Source of the DNA: Candidatus Saccharimonadota bacterium
GTDB lineage: Bacteria > Patescibacteriota > Saccharimonadia > Saccharimonadales > Saccharimonadaceae
Direction: 5' to 3'
Assembly: GCA_017514975.1 (NCBI GenBank)
Contig: JAFWIF010000035.1
Coordinates: 124,001 to 188,000, forward strand
Length of the DNA stretch: 64,000 bases
The position numbers and the translations under genes were made by a program. Positions within the stretch are counted from its first letter, which is position 1; each line of letters opens with the position of its first letter. Below the pieces are notes generated by a model. That model ran no database searches and was not told the origin of the DNA. It was given only the letters and a program-made list of their open reading frames with translations. Below, piece after piece: positions 49,637 through 60,064 of the stretch.

Positions 49637-51085
49637 ATGAAAGCATTGTATCGACGCTATCGACCGCGCTCGCTCAAGGAGGTAATTGGTCAGTCACAGG
49701 TAACCGACGTTCTCAAACGGTCTCTCGAGAACCACAAGATTAACCACGCTTACCTCTTTATCGGCCCCCGCGGCACCGGCAAGACTTCTGTCGCACGCAT
49801 CTTCGCACACGAGATTAACGGCTTTGACTATGAACTCGAAGACGACTATATTGACATTGTCGAAATCGATGCTGCCAGCAATACCGGCGTCGACAATATT
49901 CGCGATCTTCGTGAAAAAGCCATAGTCGCACCAAGCACCGGTCAGTACAAAGTCTATATTATTGACGAGGTCCACATGCTCTCGAAAGGCGCCTTTAATG
50001 CACTCCTCAAGATCCTCGAGGAACCGCCCGCACACGTCGTCTTTATTATGGCCACGACTGACGCCTATAAAGTCCCAATCACGATATCTTCCCGATGCCA
50101 GACCTTCACTTTCAAGCTCGCAACACCAGAAATCATGCTTGACTACCTAAAAGAAATCGTCAAAAAAGAAAAGATCAACATCGATTCCGATGCGCTCCAG
50201 CTCGTCGTACAACGTGGTGGTGGCTCCTTTCGCGACACCTTATCGCTCCTCGACCAGGTCTCAAATCTTTCCGACAGCTCCGATAAGCCTATTACTCTAG
50301 AACTCCTCACTAACGCTCTCGGTCTTCCACAACAAGACGCTATCGATAGCCTCCTTGCTGCCTATCAATCCGCCTCGCTCGACTCAATTCGCACAAACTT
50401 AAACACGCTTTACGCCGCAAACATCAAACCCGATCACATCGCCGCCGCTCTTATCGATACAATCCTCGCCAATCCAAATCCTAGCCTTATCCAACTCCTC
50501 TCGCCACTGGTAGCCGTATCTTCCTCATCGCAGCATCCCGACGCACAGCTTCTTGTCGCTCTTTGCTCCAATCAAACAAGCCCCACGCCATCTACTCCCA
50601 CAAAAGCCACTCCACAACCACCACAACCTAGCCCCTCTCTCCCGCGCCCCGCAGTACCTCCTTCGCACCCATCTCCAGCCACCACACCAACAAAACCCGT
50701 CACCGCAACCGCCCCAACCACAGCACCAACAAAACCCGTCGCCGCAACCGCCCCAACCACCGCCGCTCCCCAATCGACCACCGCTGGCGATTCGTCCACC
50801 GACGACCTATGGCAAACCCTCCTCTCACACGCCGCCAATAAGGCCAAAAGCATTTACAGCACCCTCAATACTGCCGACCATGATTTCGCTAATAATACCC
50901 TTACTATTTATATTCCACATAAATTTAAAAAACAGCAAGTCGAGAAAAAACGCGCTGTCCTATGCGACGCCCTCCCAAGCAATGTCGAACTCGCAATCGT
51001 CGACCACGCCCGTACAACTGATCCGACAATTGCTTCAATTGCCGAAATTATGGGTGGCGGAGAGGAGGTAGCTCTAAATGTCTAA
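49637..51085 (+). CDS. dnaX: DNA polymerase III subunit gamma/tau, zinc module absent
   Basis: 482 residues. It starts ALYRRYRPRSLKEVIGQ. Walker A is GPRGTGKTSVA, Walker B is YIIDEVHMLS, and the sensor 1 and 2 regions ILEEPPAHVVFIMATTD and GGGSFRDTLSLLDQ are present. DnaX proteins normally carry a four-Cys zinc module after Walker A; here FAHEINGFDYELEDDYID replaces it with no Cys. A long Pro/Thr/Ala linker (about 312-390) with a 13-residue tandem repeat leads to a short C-terminal domain. It is the clamp-loader core. It overlaps dnaB by 8 bases. Confidence 0.96.
   Translation: MKALYRRYRPRSLKEVIGQSQVTDVLKRSLENHKINHAYLFIGPRGTGKTSVARIFAHEINGFDYELEDDYIDIVEIDAASNTGVDNIRDLREKAIVAPSTGQYKVYIIDEVHMLSKGAFNALLKILEEPPAHVVFIMATTDAYKVPITISSRCQTFTFKLATPEIMLDYLKEIVKKEKINIDSDALQLVVQRGGGSFRDTLSLLDQVSNLSDSSDKPITLELLTNALGLPQQDAIDSLLAAYQSASLDSIRTNLNTLYAANIKPDHIAAALIDTILANPNPSLIQLLSPLVAVSSSSQHPDAQLLVALCSNQTSPTPSTPTKATPQPPQPSPSLPRPAVPPSHPSPATTPTKPVTATAPTTAPTKPVAATAPTTAAPQSTTAGDSSTDDLWQTLLSHAANKAKSIYSTLNTADHDFANNTLTIYIPHKFKKQQVEKKRAVLCDALPSNVELAIVDHARTTDPTIASIAEIMGGGEEVALNV
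50687..50764 (+). repeat. 39-bp tandem repeat in the dnaX linker
   Basis: Two copies (50687-50725 and 50726-50764) encode PTKPVTATAPTTA and PTKPVAATAPTTA. The unit is in frame, so copy-number change only alters linker length. Confidence 0.8.
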
Positions 51086-52442
51086 CTCCGAACCTAGCTC
51101 AAGCGCTCAAGCCACAAAACGCATCCCTCCGCAAAACCTCGATGCCGAAAAATCGCTTCTTGGTGCTATTCTCATTTCCGAAGAATCTCTCCCAGATGTT
51201 ACCGAAATCGTCAAGCCTCATGATTTCTACGACGAACGCCACCAACATATTTACAGTGCCATGTGGAATCTTTACGAACATCATCGCCCTGTCGATTTAT
51301 TGACCGTCAAAGCCGAACTCAAAAGCAAGAAACTCACCGAAAAGGCTGGCGGATCAGCATATCTATCCGAATTAGCTGGCTACGTCCCTACAGCCGCACA
51401 CGCCGCCGCCTACGCCGAACTCGTCTCAAAAGCCGCCGTCCGCCGTCGCCTGATCGCCGCCGCCGCAACTATCACCGAACGCGCCTATGACGAAGACGGT
51501 GAAACCCTCGAAATCCTCGGCGACGCCGAACGCTCATTGTTTGAAGTCTCCGAGCAAAACGTAAAAAATGACCTTGTCTCGATTTCCGACCTACTTTCCG
51601 AAACCTTCGATCGACTCGAAGAGCTACACGAACACAAGGGCTCAATCGCTGGTCTAAAGACCGGTTTTCCCGATCTCGACCGGATTACTGCCGGCTTCCA
51701 CAAATCCGATCTTATCGTCCTAGCAGCGCGCCCCGCCATGGGTAAAACCGCTCTCGCTCTTAATTTCGCCCACAACGTCGCCACTATCAACAAAAAAGCC
51801 GTATTAATCTTCTCGCTAGAAATGGGTCGCGAGCAACTTATTAATCGCATGCTCTCCGACGCTTCCGGTATCGACTCTTTTAATCTCGAAACAGGCAATT
51901 TTAGCGGTGATGATTTTGCCAAAATCTCCGAGGCCATGGCAGAACTATCCGAAGATCCGATCTTTATCGACGATACGCCAGGATTAACTGTGATGGAGAT
52001 GCGCACTAAAGCCCGCCGTATTGCCCACGACCAAGACGTCGGCATGATTATTGTCGACTACCTCCAGCTCATGTCCGGCTCATCAAAACGCGCCATGGAC
52101 AACCGCGTCCAAGAAATATCCGAAATCTCACGCGGCCTCAAGCTTATCGCACGCGAACTCAACGTGCCCGTAATCGCCCTTTCACAACTTTCTCGCACCG
52201 TCGAAAATCGCAGCCCTCAAATACCGATGCTCTCCGACCTACGCGAGTCTGGATCGATCGAGCAAGACGCCGACATCGTCATGTTCTTATACCGCGAAGA
52301 TTATTATAACGAAGATACCGACCGTCAAAATATCACCGACCTTATTCTCGCCAAACATCGCCGCGGCGCCACCGGACGCGTCGAACTCTACTTCGACAAA
52401 ACCCGCGTTCGCTTCCTTTCGCTTGATACAAAACACGAATAA
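51078..52442 (+). CDS. dnaB: Replicative DNA helicase DnaB
   Basis: 454 residues. The N-terminal domain has PPQNLDAEKSLLGAILIS. The RecA-like domain has AARPAMGKTALALNFAHN (Walker A), FSLEMGREQLINRML, IIVDYLQLMSG (Walker B) and LSQLSRTVENR, then LRESGSIEQDADIVMFLYRE. It unwinds DNA at the replication fork. The GAGGAGGT site lies inside the end of dnaX, so the two are cotranscribed and perhaps coupled. Confidence 0.98.
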   Translation: MSNSEPSSSAQATKRIPPQNLDAEKSLLGAILISEESLPDVTEIVKPHDFYDERHQHIYSAMWNLYEHHRPVDLLTVKAELKSKKLTEKAGGSAYLSELAGYVPTAAHAAAYAELVSKAAVRRRLIAAAATITERAYDEDGETLEILGDAERSLFEVSEQNVKNDLVSISDLLSETFDRLEELHEHKGSIAGLKTGFPDLDRITAGFHKSDLIVLAARPAMGKTALALNFAHNVATINKKAVLIFSLEMGREQLINRMLSDASGIDSFNLETGNFSGDDFAKISEAMAELSEDPIFIDDTPGLTVMEMRTKARRIAHDQDVGMIIVDYLQLMSGSSKRAMDNRVQEISEISRGLKLIARELNVPVIALSQLSRTVENRSPQIPMLSDLRESGSIEQDADIVMFLYREDYYNEDTDRQNITDLILAKHRRGATGRVELYFDKTRVRFLSLDTKHE

Positions 52443-52445
52443 TGC

Positions 52446-52451
52446 TAATAT
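52446..52451 (+). promoter_or_regulatory. -10 box before a leaderless GTG start
   Basis: TGC-TAATAT lies 7 bases before GTG 52459, directly after the dnaB stop. Confidence 0.45.
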
Positions 52452-52458
52452 AGTGCTA

Positions 52459-54021
52459 GTGAATAAAGTCGATCGCAAAACCGACGCCAATCAGTCGTCG
52501 CCTCGCCACAAAACTCTCTTTCTCTATCGGTTTCGTTTTGTTTTTGGCTATATTTTTCTCCTACTTAGCTTTTTCTTGCTCTTAAGTTTTCTCCCAAACG
52601 TCGCCCCAATTGGCCTCAGCGATGCCGAAATGCAGACAGCCGTCTCTGCCGATACTATTAGCACGGATTTTATCGCTAGCGGAAACGTCATCAACCTTCC
52701 TTATCTCGCACTCCAAAAATTCAGCTTACACTTATTTGGCCTGTCCGCTTATGCGATAAAACTTCCTTCAATTATCATTGCCGTCTTTGCCGCTCTTTTT
52801 TTGGTTCTACTTCTCAATCGCTGGTTCAAGTCTGATGTTGCTATTGTTGGCTCATTTTTAACCACATTGTCGACCGCATTTCTTTTTCTCTCCGAGTCAG
52901 GCACACCAACTATTATGTATATTTTTTGGCTCAGCCTCCTTCTGTGGTTAGGCTCTAAGATCGTCGGCAACAAACAGCCTCACCCTCTTGCCGTCATTGG
53001 CTTTTTTGCTACACTCGCACTTTCTATCTACACACCACATCTCTGCTATGTCTCGCTTACAATCTTGATCGCTGGCCTCCTCCACCCACACCTACGCTTT
53101 TCTTTAAAACAAATCAAGCCGTATCAAACCGCTCTTGCTTTTGTCGTCTATGCACTGATCGTCTCCCCACTTCTTATCTCCTGCTTCATGAACCATCATC
53201 TCTTTATCGACCTCGTTTGGGCCGACAATTTCCATATCAAAGATTTCTTCCTCAATATTTCCACCGCTTTCGCCCCATTCTTCTCCTTTAGCCTTGCCTA
53301 CGACAGCGTCTATCTTGCACCACTATTTAGCCTTGCCAACGTCGCACTCATCGCCATCGGCGTCCTCGCTAGCATTGGCAAATTCTTCACTTCCCGAAAC
53401 ACTATTATCGCACTGCTCATTATCTTCGCAATCACCATTGCCGGCCTCAACCAATCCGTCGCAACCGCAATCATCATCCCTATCGCTATCTTAAGCGCCG
53501 CAGGTCTCGAATCGCTTATCGATAAATGGCATTCACTTTTTCCTGAAAATCCTTACGCACATATTATCGGCGCTATTCCCATCGTCGTCGTTACTCTTAT
53601 GATCCTCGTCTCAGGACTCTTCCATTTTATTTTTGGCTACCACTATACTCCTCGCGTCGCAAAAAACTTCTCCGACGACCTTTCGCTTATCCTCGACAAT
53701 CTTCATTCAGGCGATACGCTAGTCTTATCTAATGACGACACCAACCAAAACTTTTATCGCCTTCTCGCCAACCATCACGGCATCAATGTCTTACCCGAAC
53801 ATCCAGCCGACGCAAGCGACAACCTACACAACGTCGCTACCTCTCTCGAGCAACCCGAAACAACGTCGCATCAAGTCGCATTCCACGCCACCACCGCCAA
53901 AGAATACTTCAACTCAGATGTCGAATTCACCAAAAAAGCCAAACTTCAACGCATTATTACGTCGCCGAAAAACCTAAATTCTGATAGACTATACATATAC
54001 ACATTAAACCAAACTGATTAA
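52459..54021 (+). CDS. GT-C fold membrane glycosyltransferase-like protein
   Basis: 520 residues with about ten membrane helices and a C-terminal outside domain. After the first helix comes GLSDAEMQTAVSADTI, like the acidic D-E motif in the first outer loop of PMT/ArnT family transferases. Then NLPYLALQKFSLHLFGLSAYAIKLPS (in blocks) follows the same family layout. Members move sugars from polyprenyl carriers to proteins or lipids. The acceptor is unknown. I chose GTG 52459 because it follows a -10 box by 7 bases; the upstream frame overlaps dnaB. Confidence 0.75.
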   Translation: MNKVDRKTDANQSSPRHKTLFLYRFRFVFGYIFLLLSFFLLLSFLPNVAPIGLSDAEMQTAVSADTISTDFIASGNVINLPYLALQKFSLHLFGLSAYAIKLPSIIIAVFAALFLVLLLNRWFKSDVAIVGSFLTTLSTAFLFLSESGTPTIMYIFWLSLLLWLGSKIVGNKQPHPLAVIGFFATLALSIYTPHLCYVSLTILIAGLLHPHLRFSLKQIKPYQTALAFVVYALIVSPLLISCFMNHHLFIDLVWADNFHIKDFFLNISTAFAPFFSFSLAYDSVYLAPLFSLANVALIAIGVLASIGKFFTSRNTIIALLIIFAITIAGLNQSVATAIIIPIAILSAAGLESLIDKWHSLFPENPYAHIIGAIPIVVVTLMILVSGLFHFIFGYHYTPRVAKNFSDDLSLILDNLHSGDTLVLSNDDTNQNFYRLLANHHGINVLPEHPADASDNLHNVATSLEQPETTSHQVAFHATTAKEYFNSDVEFTKKAKLQRIITSPKNLNSDRLYIYTLNQTD

Positions 54022-54037
54022 TTGGGAGATAAATACT

Positions 54038-54334
54038 ATGGGTGCTACCATGGACCAAATGAAAATGCTAAACCAACTACGCAAAGCACAGAAAGATTTA
54101 AAAAACGAGATTGTCGAAGTCGAAGCCGGCGACGGTGCGGTCGTGATTCAAATCACCGGCGAACTCAAGATTAAAAAAGTCGAACTCGACCCAGAAAAAA
54201 TCGACCTCGATGACATCCACGAACTCGAACGCTGGATCGAAAACGCCATGCGTGATGGCTACGCCAAAGCCCAAGAAATAGCTACCGATAAAATGAAACC
54301 ACTTATGGGTTCGCTCGGCAACCTAGGACTCTAG
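54038..54334 (+). CDS. ebfC: Nucleoid-associated protein EbfC/YbaB
   Basis: 98 residues. The N-terminal helix has MDQMKMLNQLRKAQKDL. The middle GDGAVVIQITGELKIKKVELDPE and the C-terminal helix with KAQEIATDKMKPLMG are YbaB features. It binds DNA as a dimer. A GGGAGAT site precedes it. It pairs with recR downstream, an arrangement common in bacteria. Confidence 0.94.
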   Translation: MGATMDQMKMLNQLRKAQKDLKNEIVEVEAGDGAVVIQITGELKIKKVELDPEKIDLDDIHELERWIENAMRDGYAKAQEIATDKMKPLMGSLGNLGL

Positions 54335-54351
54335 AACTACAAGATTCAGCT

Positions 54352-54957
54352 ATGTTGCCTACCGCACTCGCTAATCTCATCGACGCACTCGGTCGCCTTC
54401 CAGGAGTTGGCGCTCGTACGGCTGAGCGCTACGCTTACTTTCTCTTCAAATCCGACACCAATCTTTCGCACAAGCTCGCCACCGCTCTCGAAGAACTCCA
54501 CCAAAACGTCAAAACTTGCCCAAAAACTTTTGCAATTATGGACGCAAGCGACCAGGTCTCTCCGCTCTATGACGACCCAGCTCGCGATAAAAGCATCGTT
54601 CTTGTCGTCGAAGAAGCACTTGATATCTACGCTATCGAACATACGAAGACTTTTCATGGAACCTACCACGTCCTTGGCGGCGCCATCTCTCCAATCGACG
54701 GCGTTTCCGCCGATCAACTCCATATTCACGAACTAATCCAGCGCGTCGCCGACGACTCAGTCGAGGAAGTGATTATCGCCACTAATCCATCTGTCGAAGG
54801 CGAATCAACCGCCATTCTCCTCGAAAAGCTCCTCCACGAACGCTTTGGCAACCTAAAAATCACTCGCCTCGCCCGTGGACTTCCTCTCGGTGTATCGCTA
54901 GAATATGCCGATCAGATTACGCTTTCTGCCGCCCTCGAAAACCGCACCAAATTATAA
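54352..54957 (+). CDS. recR: Recombination protein RecR with degenerate zinc finger
   Basis: 201 residues. The helix-hairpin-helix LIDALGRLPGVGARTAERYAYF is intact, as is the Toprim part VVEEALDIYAIE, YHVLGGAISPIDGV and LARGLPLGVSLEYADQITL. The zinc finger between them normally has four Cys; here only one remains (VKTCPKTFAIMDASDQVSPL). RecR works with RecO or RecF in gap repair. There is no Shine-Dalgarno, 17 bases after ebfC. Confidence 0.95.
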   Translation: MLPTALANLIDALGRLPGVGARTAERYAYFLFKSDTNLSHKLATALEELHQNVKTCPKTFAIMDASDQVSPLYDDPARDKSIVLVVEEALDIYAIEHTKTFHGTYHVLGGAISPIDGVSADQLHIHELIQRVADDSVEEVIIATNPSVEGESTAILLEKLLHERFGNLKITRLARGLPLGVSLEYADQITLSAALENRTKL

Positions 54958-54976
54958 GACATCACCCCCAATATGC

Positions 54977-54982
54977 TATAAT
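54977..54982 (+). promoter_or_regulatory. Extended -10 of rplY
   Basis: TATGC-TATAAT; the -35 at proper spacing is weak. The leader is about 45 nt with an AAAGGAAGGGAA site. Confidence 0.55.
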
Positions 54983-55031
54983 ATCCCTAGATTAAACTTT
55001 TATTTCTAAAGGAAGGGAACTATTAACTACT

Positions 55032-55721
55032 ATGAGCGAAGATAAACTCAACCTCCAAAAACGCGAACTGACAGGAAAACAAACTGCCGAACTTCGCAAA
55101 CAGGGAATCATTCCCTCTGTCGTTTACGGCGACGCTAAAACCGACCCAATCTTAACCCAGTCGGATTACAATGCTACCGACAAGATTCTCCGCAAGGTCG
55201 GCTATCACTCTACCCTCGACCTCGAGATTGATGGCAAAACCAAATCCGCCCTCGTAAAAATCATCGACATCGATCCTGTGAAGCGTCGTATTCGCAACGT
55301 CGAATTTCAGACCGTTTCCGCCAATAAAGCTGTCGAAGCAACTGCCCCGATTCATATTATCGACTTTGAATCCTCCGACGCCAGCAAGGCCCACCTAACC
55401 TTGTCTCAAGTCCTCGAGGAAATCTCTATCAAAGCCAAGCCTGCCGATCTACCAGACGCTCTCACTATCGATGGCTCAAAGCTCGCTACCGCCGAAGACC
55501 ATCTCACCCTTGCCGACATCAAGCTTCCTAAAGGCGTCGAATTCACCCACAAAGATCTCGATCTTTCCCAAATCGTCGCAAACGTCTTCGACCCAGCCGT
55601 TGAAGCAGCTAACCGCGAAGCTAAAGCAGAGGCCGACAAGTCCGCCGAAGAGGCTCGCGCCGCCGAAGCCGCTGCCGAAAACAACGCCCAAGCCACCGGA
55701 GACGAAAAGGCCGAATCATAA
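55032..55721 (+). CDS. rplY: 50S ribosomal protein L25 (CTC/TL5 form)
   Basis: 229 residues. The N-terminal L25 domain has LQKRELTGKQTAELRKQGIIPSVVYG and the 5S-binding part VKIIDIDPVKRRIRNVEF. The C-terminal CTC beta-domain follows (LTLSQVLEEISIKAKPADLPD). About 40 Ala/Glu/Lys residues end the protein. It binds 5S rRNA. Own promoter. Confidence 0.95.
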   Translation: MSEDKLNLQKRELTGKQTAELRKQGIIPSVVYGDAKTDPILTQSDYNATDKILRKVGYHSTLDLEIDGKTKSALVKIIDIDPVKRRIRNVEFQTVSANKAVEATAPIHIIDFESSDASKAHLTLSQVLEEISIKAKPADLPDALTIDGSKLATAEDHLTLADIKLPKGVEFTHKDLDLSQIVANVFDPAVEAANREAKAEADKSAEEARAAEAAAENNAQATGDEKAES

Positions 55722-55765
55722 GCTGAGCACCGCCTCAAATTTAACCTAAAAACATAGATTTATAC

Positions 55766-55794
55766 TTGACATTTTTACAATTTTGGTGTATAAT
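55766..55794 (+). promoter_or_regulatory. Perfect promoter of uvrA, leaderless arrangement
   Basis: TTGACA (55766-55771), a 17-base spacer, then TG-T-TATAAT-like GTG-TATAAT (55789-55794). Only 6 bases separate the box from ATG 55801, and an in-frame ATG also lies at 55798. Confidence 0.85.
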
Positions 55795-55800
55795 AGTATG

Positions 55801-58656
55801 ATGGATGGGGATTTTATCAGAATCCGCGGCGCACGCGTCAATAATCTTAAAAATATCGATGTCGATATTCCACGCGACAAGCTCGTCGTAATTACTGGTC
55901 TTTCTGGCTCCGGAAAATCCTCACTTGCTTTTGACACCATTTACGCCGAAGGTCAACGTCGCTACGTCGAGTCACTCTCGAGCTATGCGCGCATGTTTCT
56001 CGGCGTTATGGACAAACCAGACGTCGATATGATTACCGGCCTCAGTCCTGCCATTTCAATCGACCAAAAATCAACATCGCGCAACCCCCGCTCCACTGTC
56101 GCCACCGTTACCGAAATCTACGATTACCTCAGGTTACTTTTTGCACGTATCGGCATCCCGCATTGCCCAATTTGCCACAAATCCGTTACTCGTCGCACAA
56201 CCCAAGACATCATCGACCAAGTCATGACATTTCCTGTCGCCTCAAAACTCATGATTTTAGCCCCTATCGTTTCAGAGAAGAAAGGCTCTTTTGCGCATAT
56301 TGGCGAACAATACCTCGCAAAAGGTTTTTCACGTGCGCGCGTTGACGGAATTATTTATGCACTCGACGAGTGGCCCGAACTCGATAAAAACTTGCGCCAC
56401 GATATCGAAATCGTCGTCGATCGCCTCGTCATGGCCCCCGATATCGAAAGTCGCGTCTCACAATCCGTCGAACAAGCTCTCGAAATCGGCGAGGGTATCA
56501 TGCAAATTCTCCAAATCAAAGATACTACGACCGCCCTCGGTCAAAACCGCATCGACACCACGAACGCCGACCTCACTACCTATTCCCAACGCTACGCTTG
56601 CCCAGACCACCCCGACGAACTCATTCCCGAACTCGAACCCCGACTCTTTTCGTTCAACGCCCCCCAAGGCGCCTGTCCAACCTGCACCGGTCTCGGTACT
56701 CGCCTCGAAATCGACCCCAGCCTCGTCTTAAACCAAAACCTCACTATCGCCGAAGGCGGCATTCGACCCTATAATCGCGTCAACCAAGAGTCTTGGTGGC
56801 TCAAACGCCTAGAGGCTGTCGCCGAACGCCATAACTTCTCGACGCGCATTCCGATTCGCGAACTCAGCGAAGAAGCAATTCATATCATTCTTTACGGAAC
56901 CGGCGACGAAAAGTACCACGTTCGTCTCGGCAATGGCTACGAATACGACGCAAGCTACGAAGGCGTCATCGCTAACCTCGAACGACGTCATCGCGAAACT
57001 GAATCCGACTTTATCAAAAAAGACATCGAACGCTTTATGCGCGAACGTATTTGTCAAACATGTCATGGCGCACGCCTAAAACCTGTCGTCCTCGCCATTA
57101 CTATTCACGACCTTAATATTATGGATATGTGCGCACTCAATGTCGATCAAACTCTTGAAGTCTTAAATAGCGACCTAAAACTTAGCGAAAACGAGACTCT
57201 CATCGCCGCACCTATCTTAAAAGAGATCAAAGCCCGCGTCGGCTTCATGCGTGACGTTGGTCTAAACTACCTCGAACTCGGGCGCTCTGCTGCCACTCTC
57301 TCTGGCGGCGAAGCTCAGCGTATTCGTCTCGCTACCCAGATCGGCTCTGGGCTTCAAGGCGTCCTCTATGTTCTCGACGAGCCATCGATTGGTCTTCATC
57401 AGCGCGACAATGATCGCCTCATCAAAACCCTAAAACATCTCCGCGACCTCAAAAATACCGTCATCGTCGTCGAACACGACGTCGAAACCATCGAACAAGC
57501 CGATTATCTCATCGATATCGGACCTGCCGCCGGCATCCATGGTGGCGAAGTCGTCGCTTCCGGCACCCCAGAAGTAGTCGCAAAAAACCCTCAATCTATC
57601 ACTGGCAAATATCTCTCCAAAAAAGCAAAGATTGAAACCCCGAAAAAGCGTCGCAAGCCCACCAATAAATATCTCGAAATTATCGGCGCCCGCGAAAATA
57701 ACCTCAAAAATATCAACGTCAAAATCCCACTCGGACTCATGACCGTCATTGCTGGCGTCTCTGGCTCTGGAAAGTCCACGCTCGTCAACACTATCCTCGC
57801 CAACGAGCTCCTTGCTCGTCTCCATCGCGCCCAGACTGTATCAGGCGCCCATGATCGTATTGAAGGCATCGAGCATCTAAATAAAGCTATCGTCATCGAT
57901 CAATCCCCAATCGGACGCACTCCGCGCAGCAACCCCGCAACTTACACCGGCGTCTTTAATGCTATTCGTGAACTGTTCGCCAATCAGCCCGAATCCGAAG
58001 TACGCGGCTACAAAGCCGGGCGCTTCTCTTTCAACGTCAAAGGTGGGCGCTGCGAACATTGCCAAGGCGATGGTGTCATCAAGATTGAAATGCACTTTCT
58101 GCCCGATGTTTTTGTCACCTGCGACGTCTGCCATGGCAAACGCTACAACCGTGAGGTCCTCGAAGTAAAATACAAGGGAAAAACTATCAGCGATGTCCTC
58201 GATATGACAATCGACGAAGCCGTCAATTTCTTCGAAAATATCCCAGCTATCGCCAACAAATTAAAAACTATCCAAGAGGTTGGCCTCGGCTACATCCGCC
58301 TCGGTCAACCCGCCACTACCTTTTCTGGCGGCGAAGCCCAACGCATCAAACTCGCCACCGAACTTGCTCGTCGTTCAACCGGCAAAACCCTCTATATTCT
58401 CGACGAACCTACCACTGGCCTCCATAGCGACGACGTTAAGCGCTTGCTCGCTATTCTTCAACGTCTCGTCTCTGGCGGTAATTCCATGATTATCATCGAA
58501 CATAATCTCGACGTCATCAAATCCGCCGATTATCTTATCGATATGGGTCCAGAAGGCGGTCAAGGCGGCGGCACCGTAGTTGCTACCGGCACTCCCGAGG
58601 ATCTCGCCAAGAATCCCAACAGCGAAACCGGCAAATACCTCAAAAAACTTTTATAA
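55801..58656 (+). CDS. uvrA: Excinuclease ABC subunit A
   Basis: 951 residues, family length. ABC site 1: [20 protein letters not shown] (Walker A). Zinc and signature features follow: [15 protein letters not shown] with [26 protein letters not shown] site 2: [12 protein letters not shown], the CEHCQGDG ... [10 protein letters not shown] zinc finger and [15 protein letters not shown]. It finds bulky DNA damage as a dimer and loads UvrB. The start was set by the promoter spacing; ATG 55798 or 55783 are alternatives. In this window it keeps its Cys pairs while several other proteins lost theirs. Confidence 0.97.
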   Translation: MDGDFIRIRGARVNNLKNIDVDIPRDKLVVITGLSGSGKSSLAFDTIYAEGQRRYVESLSSYARMFLGVMDKPDVDMITGLSPAISIDQKSTSRNPRSTVATVTEIYDYLRLLFARIGIPHCPICHKSVTRRTTQDIIDQVMTFPVASKLMILAPIVSEKKGSFAHIGEQYLAKGFSRARVDGIIYALDEWPELDKNLRHDIEIVVDRLVMAPDIESRVSQSVEQALEIGEGIMQILQIKDTTTALGQNRIDTTNADLTTYSQRYACPDHPDELIPELEPRLFSFNAPQGACPTCTGLGTRLEIDPSLVLNQNLTIAEGGIRPYNRVNQESWWLKRLEAVAERHNFSTRIPIRELSEEAIHIILYGTGDEKYHVRLGNGYEYDASYEGVIANLERRHRETESDFIKKDIERFMRERICQTCHGARLKPVVLAITIHDLNIMDMCALNVDQTLEVLNSDLKLSENETLIAAPILKEIKARVGFMRDVGLNYLELGRSAATLSGGEAQRIRLATQIGSGLQGVLYVLDEPSIGLHQRDNDRLIKTLKHLRDLKNTVIVVEHDVETIEQADYLIDIGPAAGIHGGEVVASGTPEVVAKNPQSITGKYLSKKAKIETPKKRRKPTNKYLEIIGARENNLKNINVKIPLGLMTVIAGVSGSGKSTLVNTILANELLARLHRAQTVSGAHDRIEGIEHLNKAIVIDQSPIGRTPRSNPATYTGVFNAIRELFANQPESEVRGYKAGRFSFNVKGGRCEHCQGDGVIKIEMHFLPDVFVTCDVCHGKRYNREVLEVKYKGKTISDVLDMTIDEAVNFFENIPAIANKLKTIQEVGLGYIRLGQPATTFSGGEAQRIKLATELARRSTGKTLYILDEPTTGLHSDDVKRLLAILQRLVSGGNSMIIIEHNLDVIKSADYLIDMGPEGGQGGGTVVATGTPEDLAKNPNSETGKYLKKLL

Positions 58657-58660
58657 ATGC

Positions 58661-58666
58661 TACAAT
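58661..58666 (+). promoter_or_regulatory. -10 box of the murL-murD unit, leaderless or nearly so
   Basis: TGC-TACAAT ends 9 bases before ATG 58676; no Shine-Dalgarno is seen. Confidence 0.45.
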
Positions 58667-58675
58667 ATAAGCATA

Positions 58676-60061
58676 ATGCAACTAGGTCTACGAGAACAAT
58701 ATCCCGAATTTATCTTTGAATCCTACAATATCGACTACGGCGTTACCGGTATTCACGTTCAATACACTTACCGTCTCGCCAACTACGTCTTTACCCCAAA
58801 AGTCACTATTCCCGCCGACAGTATCAAAAATCAACATTTCGACCGCGCTTTTCTCGATACTCTCTTCTTCCATTTTGGCATCATCAACGCTATTAACTAT
58901 TACAAATTATCCTGTCCCCCAACTTTTATAATCAAAGCTGCGCCTCTCGACCCCGTCCAGGCCGCCTTTTATAAAAAACTTTTCTATCACGGCCTCGGCG
59001 AATTCATGTATATCAATAATCTTGACCTAAAAAGAGAGTCTTTCCTAAATATTGTCGCCGACCCGCCGTCCACCCCACCAACGGCCTTCGATCTCCAAGA
59101 CGATTTCCATGGCAACCTCATTCCCGTAGGCGGCGGCAAAGATTCTATCGTTACCCTCCGCGCTCTCGACTCGATGCACGACGACAATCTCTGCCTCCAA
59201 TACAATCGCAGCCTCTATCCAACCAACCACGCCGCCATCTCTGCCATTAAAGCTACCGGCTACTCACTTAATCAGATTGTCAACTTTAATCTCGAAATCG
59301 ACCCGCTCCTTCTAGAATTAAACCATCAAGGCTTCTATAATGGCCATGTTCCTTTCTCTGCAAGTCTCGCCTTCGCCTGTATCATCATGGCGCACCTCAA
59401 TAACAAAGCCTATGCCGTTCTCTCAAACGAGTCCTCTGCCGACGAAGGCAATCTAAAAGGTTCAGATATCAACCATCAATACTCAAAAAGCCTCGAATTT
59501 GAGACCGACTTTCGCAACTTTACTAGCGCCTATTTCACCAATAAAATCCAATATTTCAGCCTTCTTCGCTGCCTCAACGAATATGAAATCGTTCAAAAAT
59601 TCCTCAAATTCCCGACCTATCTCGATATTTTCCGCAGCTGCAACGTTGGCACCCGCACTAATTCATGGTGCGGCCACTGCGCTAAATGCCTTTACGTCTA
59701 TATTATGCTCTATCCTTTCGTCTCCCAAAACCACCTTCAAAGAATTTTCGGACACGACCTTTTCTCTGACGAGACTCTTCTTAACGATTTCATCGGCCTC
59801 GTCAATCCCGACAAACTCAAACCTTTTGAATGTGTCGGCACAAAAGAAGAAATCAATTATTCTCTCCGCCTCGCCATTAACCAAACCGACAATCGCAATC
59901 TTCTTCCGCCTCTGCTTAAATACTATACCCAAAATTACTACCAGCCCACCCGTGCCGCCAGCCCCTTTGCCGACCCTGAAGCCGACCGCGCCATTACCGA
60001 TTTCTACAACCCAAACCATTATATTCCAGAGTCTTATCTAAAACTAATCCTCTCTCTGTAG
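58676..60061 (+). CDS. murL: Probable UDP-MurNAc-L-Ala-L-Glu epimerase MurL
   Basis: 461 residues. A central PP-loop-like LIPVGGGKDSIVTLRAL (about 148-164) binds ATP in this type of protein. Later come NESSADEGNLKG, then NSWCGHCAKCLYVYIM with a C-x2-C-x2-C cluster. This layout fits MurL, which uses ATP to epimerise the terminal L-Glu of UDP-MurNAc-L-Ala-L-Glu to D-Glu. A MurD-type ligase lies 3 bases downstream, as in known murD2-murL pairs, and supports the call. If right, D-Glu enters peptidoglycan without MurI. I rely on motif memory and context, not on an alignment. The longer upstream frame overlaps uvrA. Confidence 0.75.
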   Translation: MQLGLREQYPEFIFESYNIDYGVTGIHVQYTYRLANYVFTPKVTIPADSIKNQHFDRAFLDTLFFHFGIINAINYYKLSCPPTFIIKAAPLDPVQAAFYKKLFYHGLGEFMYINNLDLKRESFLNIVADPPSTPPTAFDLQDDFHGNLIPVGGGKDSIVTLRALDSMHDDNLCLQYNRSLYPTNHAAISAIKATGYSLNQIVNFNLEIDPLLLELNHQGFYNGHVPFSASLAFACIIMAHLNNKAYAVLSNESSADEGNLKGSDINHQYSKSLEFETDFRNFTSAYFTNKIQYFSLLRCLNEYEIVQKFLKFPTYLDIFRSCNVGTRTNSWCGHCAKCLYVYIMLYPFVSQNHLQRIFGHDLFSDETLLNDFIGLVNPDKLKPFECVGTKEEINYSLRLAINQTDNRNLLPPLLKYYTQNYYQPTRAASPFADPEADRAITDFYNPNHYIPESYLKLILSL

Positions 60062-60064
60062 CCC

